Assembly: GCA_021784595.1 (NCBI GenBank)
Contig: JAJYHT010000057.1
Span: 51,780 to 115,779, forward strand
Direction: 5' to 3'
Length of the DNA: 64,000 nt
DNA from: Bacillota bacterium
GTDB lineage: Bacteria; Bacillota; Sulfobacillia; Sulfobacillales; Sulfobacillaceae
A program made the translations under genes and the position numbers. Each line of letters begins with the position of its first letter. Position 1 is the first letter of the stretch. Of this stretch, positions 44,180 through 52,384 are shown in pieces. The notes under the pieces are model-generated. The model had not been told where the DNA came from. It did no database searches and saw only the letters and a program-made list of their open reading frames with translations.

Positions 44180-45139
44180 TTGCATCTTTCACGACTATTA
44201 TGGATAGTTCCAGCGCTAGCACTCACGGGTTGCGGGTCAATCTCCACGCCTTCCACTCCTCCCCCGGTGGTCAATGTAGCTTATGCAGGGTCTTTAGAAC
44301 TCATCAACCAACAAGCCCTGGGGCCAGCTTTTACGCAAACTTTTCACATCGGGTATCAAGGTCGCGGGGGTGGTTCTTTTGGATTGGCCCAAGAATTGAA
44401 ATCACATACTATCTCGGCTGATGTGTTTGAAAGCATCGGCATGGCACCAATTGAGGTCGTCGAACCCAAAGCCCGTGCTTGGGCCGTAGCGGTGGCCAGC
44501 AGTCCTCTGGTGGTGGCTTACAATCCTCATTCCCGATTTGCGGCAGAACTTAATGCAATTCGCGATCACAAAGCGCCCCTTTCCCAATTGTTTCAATTAA
44601 TTATGACCCCCGGCTTCGCATTAGGGCGCACCAACCCAGTCACCGACCCGCAAGGACGCGCGTTTTGTGAAATGATGGAACTAGCCGTGGCCCGCTATCA
44701 TCTTCCTTCATCAGATTTGACCAAACTTTGGGGGGGAACTCCCACCTCTTCTTCCCAAATTTACTCCGAAGAAGGCATCTTAACGCAGCTGCAGTCCGGC
44801 GGAATCGACGCCTCCAGCGCATTCTTGTCGGAGGCCTTGCAACGCCACCTGCCCTACATTGCCTTGCCGCCAGCATTGAATTTTGCTGACAGCGCGTATG
44901 CCAATACATACGCGAGCGCCCATCTTGCCGTTAACGGAAAGACCGTGGCGGGTACGCCCCTTTACATTGATGTGACCTTGCCCAATATCCAGCCCAGTGC
45001 CCCTGCCAAAAAGTTTCTGAACTTTTTGTTGTCACCAAAAGGCCGGGCATTATGGCACAAGATGGGATATGAGAGTATTTCGCCCAAAGTGCTAGGCAAT
45101 CCCGCGGCCATGCCACCAGGAGTGGACGTCAATCCATGA
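44180..45139 (+). CDS. Molybdate/tungstate-type ABC substrate-binding lipoprotein
   Basis: 319 residues from a TTG with AAAGGAG 8 nt upstream. A short signal peptide ends in the lipobox LALTGC. The mature part reads VNVAYAGSLELINQQ, GRGGGSFGLAQELK, ADVFESIG and VVAYNPHS, the pattern of ModA/WtpA proteins (HAGSL-type start, oxyanion site). Substrate is probably molybdate or tungstate; other oxyanions cannot be excluded. It overlaps the permease gene. Confidence 0.85.
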   Translation: MHLSRLLWIVPALALTGCGSISTPSTPPPVVNVAYAGSLELINQQALGPAFTQTFHIGYQGRGGGSFGLAQELKSHTISADVFESIGMAPIEVVEPKARAWAVAVASSPLVVAYNPHSRFAAELNAIRDHKAPLSQLFQLIMTPGFALGRTNPVTDPQGRAFCEMMELAVARYHLPSSDLTKLWGGTPTSSSQIYSEEGILTQLQSGGIDASSAFLSEALQRHLPYIALPPALNFADSAYANTYASAHLAVNGKTVAGTPLYIDVTLPNIQPSAPAKKFLNFLLSPKGRALWHKMGYESISPKVLGNPAAMPPGVDVNP

Positions 45140-45909
45140 GCCGTCGCCTGGGAATCGGTTTGACTGGGCTCGTACTTGCCATCTTATTGCTTCCTGCAGG
45201 GATCCTCATCATCGAGGCCCATCCAGCGACTTGGTCGTCGATATGGGCACAGCCTTCAATGCGCCAAGCGCTATGGACCACCTTAGGTTCGGGCGCCATC
45301 GCGCTAAGCATGGTAATCCTGGTGGGAACGCCCACGGCCTGGGTTTTGGCGCGCTTATCGCCCGCCAAAGTGCAAAATACAATAGGTGCCCTGTTGGCCG
45401 TCCCTCTCTTGTTGCCGCCCCTCGTACTGGGATTGGTGCTGGCGTTTTTCTTAGGAATCCAAACGCCTGTCGGGCACTGGCTGGCGCAGATGGGGATTTC
45501 AGGCACCAATTCCTGGTTTGGCCTGATCGTGGCCGAGATGTACGAAGCCTTGCCATATTATTTGTTAACCGCCTGGGCTGCGTTTTCGTCGATCTCTCCT
45601 GCCTATGAGGAAGAACTGCGGGTTTTGGGCAAATCGCGCTGGGCTGTATCGCGCTATGTTACCTGGCCCATGGCGCGCCCTGGTTTGACGGCTGCCGCCG
45701 CCATGGCCTGGGCACGTATTACCGGAGCCTTTGGCGCACCTATCGTGGTAGCATACCATCCCACCGCCATGCCCGTTGCGATTTGGATTGCGCTGGAGGC
45801 TTATGGGCTGCCTACTGCCTTGGCTTTGGCAGCCTGGCTGCTGCTGATTGGATTGCCCATTCCCGTGTGGCTGAATTGGAGGGCGCAACGTGTTCATTTA
45901 TCACGATAG
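45136..45909 (+). CDS. Molybdate/tungstate-type ABC permease
   Basis: 257 residues with about six membrane segments. The cytoplasmic coupling motif EELRVLGKSRWAVSRYVTWPMARPGL is the binding-protein-dependent EAA loop. It resembles ModB/WtpB. It is translationally coupled to both neighbours: ATGA-type overlap upstream and a 20-bp overlap with the ATPase gene. Confidence 0.9.
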   Translation: MSRRLGIGLTGLVLAILLLPAGILIIEAHPATWSSIWAQPSMRQALWTTLGSGAIALSMVILVGTPTAWVLARLSPAKVQNTIGALLAVPLLLPPLVLGLVLAFFLGIQTPVGHWLAQMGISGTNSWFGLIVAEMYEALPYYLLTAWAAFSSISPAYEEELRVLGKSRWAVSRYVTWPMARPGLTAAAAMAWARITGAFGAPIVVAYHPTAMPVAIWIALEAYGLPTALALAAWLLLIGLPIPVWLNWRAQRVHLSR

Positions 45910-46792
45910 TCAGGACATCCCTTTTATGTTTGAGGCGGGCCAATTGCATGGCATATTTGGTGTCTCTGGAGCAGGCAAAACCACCTGGATGCGAAAAATG
46001 GCCGGCCTTGACGCCCAAACACGGGGAGGACGGTATCAAAATTTGGCGGCCGCGTCGGCTGTCGCCTACCTAGCCCAAACTCCCCATTTATTGCCTCACC
46101 GCACTATCCGCGCGCAGTCGGTCTGGGTTAGCGACGCGCTGCGAACCGAGCGCTGGGCACAAGCCTTGGATCTAACCGATGTGCTGGACTATTTTCCTCA
46201 CCGCCTTAGCGGCGGACAATATCAACGTGCCGCATTGCTCAGGGTACTCGCCACCGAGCGTCGAGTGCTGCTGTTGGATGAGCCGCTCTCGCAAGTTGAA
46301 GAATCTTTGCGCCACCATATTTTCCGAGGCCTAATGCAATATCTTGCTGACAACCCTCAGCGTCTGGTGATCTTCAGCAGTCACCAATGGGCGGATTTAT
46401 GGCTTTACGCCCATTCGGTGTCATTTGTAGACCTGGGTCAGCCACTTCCCCCGCGACCTTTGCCCAGTGCCTTCAGTGACCCGCCCAACTGGCGCATTGC
46501 CCGGTTGTTGGGATATGTGGCCAGTGTTTCTGATGGGTCCGGGGGATATTGGCTGCTCCATCCGGATGCGGTAGTGCTAGGCCCCCATCCCGAGCTCGGT
46601 CTGGTGCTGTCAGGACAAGCGCGTGCCGTGTCCGGCCCCGGTGATGTGGTTCGCCAATGGCAGTTTCATAGCGACACGCCTAGGGTCGCTTTAGCTTGGA
46701 GCGACCAGGCCGCACGCCGCCCTAGAGAGCCCGGGCCTTTAGTGATTACCATTGCCTCACCCCCACATGTCACCTACCCAATGGAGGGATAA
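45890..46792 (+). CDS. ABC transporter ATPase, molybdate/tungstate type
   Basis: 300 residues from a GTG after GGAGGG. Walker A GVSGAGKTTWMRK, signature RLSGGQYQRAALLRV, Walker B RVLLLDEP and the H-loop SSHQW are intact. The C-terminal extra part (about 215-300) may be a degenerate regulatory domain, but no TOBE motif is certain. It is short between Walker A and the signature (about 85 residues). It powers the SBP-permease pair just upstream. Confidence 0.9.
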   Translation: MFIYHDSQDIPFMFEAGQLHGIFGVSGAGKTTWMRKMAGLDAQTRGGRYQNLAAASAVAYLAQTPHLLPHRTIRAQSVWVSDALRTERWAQALDLTDVLDYFPHRLSGGQYQRAALLRVLATERRVLLLDEPLSQVEESLRHHIFRGLMQYLADNPQRLVIFSSHQWADLWLYAHSVSFVDLGQPLPPRPLPSAFSDPPNWRIARLLGYVASVSDGSGGYWLLHPDAVVLGPHPELGLVLSGQARAVSGPGDVVRQWQFHSDTPRVALAWSDQAARRPREPGPLVITIASPPHVTYPMEG

Positions 46793-46795
46793 ATT

Positions 46796-47842
46796 ATGCC
46801 GATGGTTCCGATTGGTCAAAAAATCCTTAACCTGCGACAGCAACGGCACTGGTCGCAGCAGCAATTGGCAGACAAAGTGGGCATCTCCAGGCAATCGTTA
46901 ATCGCCATAGAACATGATCGCTCACGAATTCATCTGGATTTAGCGGCCGCATTGGCTGACGCCTTCAGCATTGGCTTGGATGAACTGACCGACCGCATGC
47001 CCCAACCGTCTGTATCTCAAGCAAAACAGGTTTTTCTCCTAGGTCAAGAACCGATATCTTCTACCCCGGTGGTGTGGTCGGAGATCGGCGATTGTCTGGT
47101 CTTAGTGCCCAGCTACTTTACCCTGGACAACCAGGTGGTGGATGCATGGTGGGATGCGGCCACCGGATCGCTGGAACCGATGCAATCCGGCCGACTGCCC
47201 CGCCAGGTGATTTTAGCAGCAGGGTGCGATCCGCAATTGGGATGGCTGAAAACGGCCATGGAGAGTCAGGACACTGCTTATCACCTAGAGTTGGTGTCCG
47301 CCTCTAGTCGCCGCGCTTTGGCTTGGCTGCAAGCCGGTCAAGTACATTTAGCGGGCTCGCACTGGCTGAATCCGAGAACGCAACGATATAACGACTGGAG
47401 CCAGCCACTGGCCAAATCCGTGCTCCGCATAGGTTATGTGAAATGGGCAGAAGGCGCCCTATGGCGGCCGGAGTCAACAGAGCCTCCGACGCAGTGGGCA
47501 GTGCGCGAGATTGGCAGCGAAGCCCACGCAGTCTTTGAACGACATAAGCACACGTTGGTCTTCCCCAATCCAGGGCCCATCTTTGACCGCCATTTAGACT
47601 TGGTTCGCTATGTTCATGATCACCCAGGCGTGGGCGGTGTCAGTTTGGGAAGCTTGGCCGCCTGGTTCGGTCTAGCTTTTCAGCCTTGGACAGAAGAGTC
47701 TTACCAATGGCTGGTGGACCGCAATATGGTTGAGGACCCGTGGTTTAAAGCACTTATTCGAGTGCTTCAGCATACTCCCTTAAAAGAGTGGATGGCTCGA
47801 GTACCCTATCAGACCCTGGACCATTGGGGACAGGTCACCTAA
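46796..47842 (+). CDS. XRE-type HTH fused to a substrate-binding-like domain
   Basis: 348 residues. An XRE helix-turn-helix occupies residues 6-65 (ILNLRQQRHWSQQQLADKVGISRQSL). The rest (about 85-330) has the two-lobe alternation of PBP-like/ModA-like folds, with VILAAGCDPQLGW and VHLAGSHWLNP. Such one-component regulators sense an oxyanion or cofactor and are known from molybdate operons. It starts 3 nt after the ATPase stop, so is part of the operon and probably its regulator. Ligand unknown. Confidence 0.82.
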   Translation: MPMVPIGQKILNLRQQRHWSQQQLADKVGISRQSLIAIEHDRSRIHLDLAAALADAFSIGLDELTDRMPQPSVSQAKQVFLLGQEPISSTPVVWSEIGDCLVLVPSYFTLDNQVVDAWWDAATGSLEPMQSGRLPRQVILAAGCDPQLGWLKTAMESQDTAYHLELVSASSRRALAWLQAGQVHLAGSHWLNPRTQRYNDWSQPLAKSVLRIGYVKWAEGALWRPESTEPPTQWAVREIGSEAHAVFERHKHTLVFPNPGPIFDRHLDLVRYVHDHPGVGGVSLGSLAAWFGLAFQPWTEESYQWLVDRNMVEDPWFKALIRVLQHTPLKEWMARVPYQTLDHWGQVT

Positions 47843-47943
47843 GAAAGATTTCTGCCTAGGTTTGAGGGTCAAAGGGACAGAGGAACGAAAAGAATTGTAT
47901 CTCTCTTGGCCCCCTTGTGCCTTTAGCCCGCCCCACAGATGCT

Positions 47944-48927
47944 TTAGGCCCATTCACTGCGCTCCAGTTTGGGCTGCAACGCGCGGTTCAAAGCCTCAGC
48001 TAAGACGTCAGCCATGTCGTTGATGAGAATGTCGATCTCTTTCGGAGTGACCATGAGATCCCCTAGCCGCGCTCCCAACACCTCATCGATTAGCCCTTTT
48101 TGCTCGGGCAGCGCCATTTGCTCCAATATTTTATAGAACGTGACATCATCTGCCAGCTGTTGGGTCAGTAGTTGAATCGCCTCTTGGGCAATGCTGACTG
48201 CTTGCACCACGGTACATACGCCAATGGCGATAACCGGCACGCCAAGCGCATCTTCGGTCAGTCCCTGCCGCCGGTTGCCGACGCCTGAGCCAGGGTGAAT
48301 CCCAGTATCGGCGATTTGCACGCTCCCGACCAAACGATCCAAGTTGCGCGCAGCCAAGGCATCAATGGCGATGACCAAATCAGGATGCACCTCTTTGACA
48401 ATGCCGCGGATAATGTCAAGGGTTTCGATGCCGGTGGTGCCCAGTACTCCAGGCGCCACCGCGGAGACCGGACGCATGCGCGACCTTATATCCTCAGGCA
48501 CCACCTCGCGCAGGTGGCGGGTCACCAAGAGGCGGTCCACCACTCGAGGCCCCAGGGCGTCCGGCGTAGCATTCCAATTGCCTAAGCCGACCACCAAAAT
48601 ATTCATGTCAATGGTGTTGGGCAAGAGGTGCTTCAATTGGTCAGTAATCACGCCAATTAATCCTTGTTTCAAGTCGGGGTCGCGGTCCTTAAAGGTGGGT
48701 ACGTCAAGAGTGATGTAATGTCCTTTAGGTTTCCCCATCAGGCGTTGGGCATCCTCTTGATAAATTTCCACCTCAGTCACCTGCACGCCTCGATCTTGGT
48801 GATCCCGGACTCGGACGCCGGGAATTTCCTCCCGCGCTTCTCCACGGACAATATCGCGCGCTTCCAGTGCCATGTCGGTCCGTACTTGAATAGGTAAAAA
48901 TCCGTGTTCTGGTGTATGTCTGCGCAT
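47944..48927 (-). CDS. gpr: Gpr, germination protease for SASPs
   Basis: About 327 residues. The N-terminus is MRRHTPEHGFLPIQVRTDMALEARD, within which the propeptide ends near TDMALE. Motifs are VVGLGNWNATPDALGP, SAVAPGVLGTTGIET and VIAIDALAARNLDRL. It cleaves SASPs during germination; two SASP genes lie 4 kb away. GGGAGG precedes the ATG. It is convergent with the regulator, and a sigma-F-type promoter is seen upstream. Confidence 0.96.
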   Translation of the reverse strand: MRRHTPEHGFLPIQVRTDMALEARDIVRGEAREEIPGVRVRDHQDRGVQVTEVEIYQEDAQRLMGKPKGHYITLDVPTFKDRDPDLKQGLIGVITDQLKHLLPNTIDMNILVVGLGNWNATPDALGPRVVDRLLVTRHLREVVPEDIRSRMRPVSAVAPGVLGTTGIETLDIIRGIVKEVHPDLVIAIDALAARNLDRLVGSVQIADTGIHPGSGVGNRRQGLTEDALGVPVIAIGVCTVVQAVSIAQEAIQLLTQQLADDVTFYKILEQMALPEQKGLIDEVLGARLGDLMVTPKEIDILINDMADVLAEALNRALQPKLERSEWA

Positions 48928-48960
48928 GAACGCCTCCCACCATGCTGCAATGCTGAAGTG

Positions 48961-48990
48961 TAGCCTTGCCGACACGCACGCAATTTATAC
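48961..48990 (-). promoter_or_regulatory. Sigma-F-type promoter of gpr
   Basis: GTATA (48986-48990), 15-bp spacer, then GGCAAGGCTA (48961-48970), one mismatch to the sigma-F -10 consensus GGNRANANTR. In Bacillus gpr is transcribed in the forespore by sigma-F and sigma-G. Confidence 0.7.
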
Positions 48991-48996
48991 TGGCAT

Positions 48997-50187
48997 TCAG
49001 GGCGGGGACTTAGCGGAGCGATGGGTTGTTAACACTGCCATCGCGACCGCCAGCAACAGTGCCAAATCACGAATAGACAGCACCGGTGCCACAAACGTGC
49101 GGACAAAATTCCCGAGAAATGGGCTGCCTGTTGTGCCCAGTCCCAACCACCGCATAGCTAGCCAAAAATCTAACAATCCAGCAAAGTTCAACAGGATGAG
49201 AAACCAACTATCCGCTCCTACCCACAATAACGCAGCATACACCCATAGCATATACTGGGGGCTGTACACCTTGTTGCACAAGAGCCACCAGGCCAGTGCC
49301 GCCGCTACCACCCCTACCGGATTCCATTGATAACGCATCATGAGCCATAACAACACTACGCCCCCGGCTACGGTAGCGAGGGCGCTCACTAAATTTACGC
49401 CGCTTAAGTGCAGCCATCCCATTTGCATCAGCCACTGATAAATGCCAGGATCTGGCGGTCGCCCGCTATTGTAGGTAAAGAACTCGGACCAGCCATTCTC
49501 CGCAAACAAGGCAAAGGGCAGATTGATTCCAATGCCTGTCAAGGCCACTCCCCCCAAAAACGGTTTCAGCTGAGTTCGGTGATGCTGCCATAGCCAAGCC
49601 GCGAAATATGGCACCATGACAATGGGGAAGAATTTGACCGCAATCCCAATCCCAATCCATAGTCCGGCGCGTTGATACCGTTTTTGTTCAAAGGTCCATA
49701 TCGCCCAGGCCCAGCACATAATGCCTAGTAGGTCCCAATTTAAGACACTATAGACCGCCAACAAGGGCGACAGGCTGAGCCACCAAGCGACCTTTGCTCC
49801 GCGTGCGCGCCACAGCGGGTATAAAGTAAACACAAATGCTGCGAGCAACCCGATATCAGACCCGATGAAGTAGCCCCAAAAAGTCGGTAAGTAAGACATG
49901 ATAGACATGTAAAGCCCAATCAAGACGGGATATTCAATCACATTTTGAAAATAGGGAATGGTATGCAGAAATAAACGCCGGGCTCCGTAAAGCGCCACCA
50001 CGTCTGCATAACTGTAGTGCAAAAAACTATAGGGATAATAGCTGATGCTGGTATGCCCGCCGGGTAGTAAGAACTCGGGTGGGGCGGTATGCACAATATT
50101 GACCAAAATCCATATCACGCCGGGCATCGCGACCCACAAAAACCGTTTGAAGTCCGATTTTACCGTGCCAATTCCCTCCTGTCCCAC
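48997..50187 (-). CDS. GT87/DUF2029-type membrane mannosyltransferase-like protein
   Basis: About 396 residues, roughly nine membrane segments. GIAVKFFPIVMVPYFAAWL and AALAWWLLCNKVYSPQYMLW (the K and SPQY motif) are typical of polyprenol-mannose-dependent GT87/DUF2029 proteins. Substrate unknown. Start is uncertain: a GTG at 50187 would sit at the predicted RNA start, while AGGAGG is 8 nt before an in-frame ACG. A TATAAT lies at about 50190. Confidence 0.8.
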   Translation of the reverse strand: MGQEGIGTVKSDFKRFLWVAMPGVIWILVNIVHTAPPEFLLPGGHTSISYYPYSFLHYSYADVVALYGARRLFLHTIPYFQNVIEYPVLIGLYMSIMSYLPTFWGYFIGSDIGLLAAFVFTLYPLWRARGAKVAWWLSLSPLLAVYSVLNWDLLGIMCWAWAIWTFEQKRYQRAGLWIGIGIAVKFFPIVMVPYFAAWLWQHHRTQLKPFLGGVALTGIGINLPFALFAENGWSEFFTYNSGRPPDPGIYQWLMQMGWLHLSGVNLVSALATVAGGVVLLWLMMRYQWNPVGVVAAALAWWLLCNKVYSPQYMLWVYAALLWVGADSWFLILLNFAGLLDFWLAMRWLGLGTTGSPFLGNFVRTFVAPVLSIRDLALLLAVAMAVLTTHRSAKSPP

Positions 50188-50284
50188 CCATTATAGGAGA
50201 TTTTTGGTTCAACCGAAAACCCGCGTAGTATTCAGTGGCAAGTATGGCACCCGTGAGACATAAACCTAACACGGGGGAATGTCC

Positions 50285-51778
50285 ATGCAATCGCAACGAA
50301 AACTTCTATGGGGCACCTTAACCTTGACAAGCGCAGCCCTAGCCTCTCGAGGGCTAGGGCTGCTCTACCGGATGCTTCTGGCCCGATTTCTGGGGGCGGA
50401 AGGATTAGGCGTCTTCCAAATGATCTTTCCGCTATATGTGGCATTGGTGACTTTAGCGGTTGCCGGCACTCCCGTGGCGGTATCGCAAATGGTGGCGGAA
50501 GGCCGCCGCGAGGCACGTTCATTGGTGCGTTTGGCCACTGCTATTGTGCTGGCCGTGAGTATCCCTTTAATGCTGATAGTGTATGTTGGGGCTCGCCCGC
50601 TCGCCCTGACTCTCTACCATGATTCACGGTTTGTCCCATTGTTGTGGGCGATTGCACCGGCCCTCTTGGCCGTAGCCTTTTCCGCGGTATTGCGCGGATA
50701 TTTCATTGGATTGCAGCGAGTCGAGGTGCCCGCTGCATCCCAAGTGGCCGAGCAATTGGCCCGCGTCGTCATCATGTTTGCCATCTTAAATATGATGGGA
50801 CGTCAAATACCCCATGCGCCCATTGTCGCCGTCATCTTAATACCCGTTGGCGAAGGCGTTAGTTTGATGATTTTGGCCTGGGCATATTGGCACAATCCGC
50901 ATCTGGAGATGGTTAAGGCGGGTTCGGCCGTCCGCATTTACGACATTTTAAAGCTGTCGTTGCCCGTCACCTTTAGCCGGCTTTTGGGGTCCTTGGTAGC
51001 GGTCATCGAAGCCACCATGATTCCCCTCCGGTTGCAGGCTTCCGGTTTGTCACGCTATGCTGCCATCCAATATTTTGGTCAACTAACAGGCATGGCGCTT
51101 CCCTTGATATTCTTCCCCACCGCGCTCACATTGTCGCTAGCCACCAATTTGGTGCCGGTGGTTGCCCAGGCCCATGCTCAGGGCGACATGGATACCATAC
51201 GCCAACATATGGTGGATGGTTTGAAGGCCACCGCGCTGGTCACTGTCCCGGTCACCGCCATTCTGTTGACCATTGGCGTCCAGTTGGATGACCTGTTTTT
51301 TCATACCCAGATCCCGGCCATGGTATTTGTACCCTTAGTGGTGGGGGGATTCTTTTTATACTTTGATATCACATTGTCGGGCACATTACGCGGATTGGGC
51401 AGAACCGGAATTCCGATGCGAAACGATCTTATCGCAAGCGCTGTCGAGGTGTTTCTAATCTGGATATTGGCGGCCCGCCCAGGGTTGGGCGCCGAAGGAG
51501 TTGCTCTGGCGTTGGCGCTAGGGTTTGTGTTGTCGTTTGCCTTAAACTTGATGGCTGCCCTGGCCTTGACCCGAACTCATATTGGATGGTTTTCTCTGTT
51601 GGCCAAGCCTGCTTTGGCAACGCTTCCCGCCATTTTCTTTACGGATTGGTGGCAACAGTGGGCCCACCTCAATGGATGGACCCAAGTGCCGTTATTGCTA
51701 ACCAGCATCAGCTTGGCCACGGCCATATACGTCATGGCGTGGCGCTTGATGGGCGTTTCCTGGCGAAGCTTTACCTAA
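50285..51778 (+). CDS. spoVB: SpoVB/MurJ-like polysaccharide flippase
   Basis: 497 residues, about 14 membrane segments. It begins LWGTLTLTSAALASRGLGLLYRMLLARFLGAEGLGVFQM, typical of the SpoVB branch of the MOP flippase superfamily. SpoVB supports spore cortex synthesis, likely by flipping lipid-linked precursors. The ATG at 50285 has GGGGGA 6 nt upstream. Its stop overlaps the convergent thioredoxin-like gene by 4 bp. Confidence 0.88.
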   Translation: MQSQRKLLWGTLTLTSAALASRGLGLLYRMLLARFLGAEGLGVFQMIFPLYVALVTLAVAGTPVAVSQMVAEGRREARSLVRLATAIVLAVSIPLMLIVYVGARPLALTLYHDSRFVPLLWAIAPALLAVAFSAVLRGYFIGLQRVEVPAASQVAEQLARVVIMFAILNMMGRQIPHAPIVAVILIPVGEGVSLMILAWAYWHNPHLEMVKAGSAVRIYDILKLSLPVTFSRLLGSLVAVIEATMIPLRLQASGLSRYAAIQYFGQLTGMALPLIFFPTALTLSLATNLVPVVAQAHAQGDMDTIRQHMVDGLKATALVTVPVTAILLTIGVQLDDLFFHTQIPAMVFVPLVVGGFFLYFDITLSGTLRGLGRTGIPMRNDLIASAVEVFLIWILAARPGLGAEGVALALALGFVLSFALNLMAALALTRTHIGWFSLLAKPALATLPAIFFTDWWQQWAHLNGWTQVPLLLTSISLATAIYVMAWRLMGVSWRSFT

Positions 51779-52353
51779 GGGTTGGCTGGCTTCATGATGC
51801 TGGCCAAATAGGGATCCATTTGGGACCGGCTCAAAAAGGCGCCAGTGTAGACCCCGGCTATCCGGCCATTGGCGTTAATAAAGACGGAGGTAGGAAATGC
51901 TTGCACCCCATAGGTGCCGGCTACGATGCCCTGGCTGTCAAGCAGCACAGGATAGTTCATGTGTTTGGACTGCATGTATTGCACCACCGTAGCCTGGGCT
52001 TGCTCTTCGTCAATGCCGTAAATGTCAATGCCGGTTCCGTACTGCTGCTTGACTTGGATAATTTCGGGGATCTCTTTTTTACACCAAGGACACCAGGTGG
52101 CCCAAAAATTCAGCCAGACAGGATGCCCGCGCAAACTAGACAAGGTTACCAACTGGCCTTGGGTAGAGCTCAGCGAAAAGTTTGGCGCCTGGTCGCCCGG
52201 TGCCAATCCTACCGGAACAGAAGTTTGAGCACTAGCCAGCGCCGTATGATGCGCGGTGGATCGGTGCGGGATCGACCGACCCACCAAAAATCCTCCATAA
52301 ACAAATGCCGCTACCATAACCGCCATTCCCGCCACGCGCCGCTTGTTGCTCAT
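51775..52353 (-). CDS. Membrane-anchored TlpA/ResA-like thioredoxin
   Basis: 192 residues. One N-terminal membrane anchor (about 7-25) and an extracytoplasmic thioredoxin domain with APNFSLSSTQG, the redox motif WATWCPWCKKEIP and the cis-Pro FPTSVFIN. It reduces disulfides, perhaps of cytochrome c or spore proteins. No cytochrome maturation genes are adjacent. Confidence 0.92.
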   Translation of the reverse strand: MSNKRRVAGMAVMVAAFVYGGFLVGRSIPHRSTAHHTALASAQTSVPVGLAPGDQAPNFSLSSTQGQLVTLSSLRGHPVWLNFWATWCPWCKKEIPEIIQVKQQYGTGIDIYGIDEEQAQATVVQYMQSKHMNYPVLLDSQGIVAGTYGVQAFPTSVFINANGRIAGVYTGAFLSRSQMDPYLASIMKPANP

Positions 52354-52384
52354 AGATTAACCTCCTGTACCCGAACTGCCCGTA

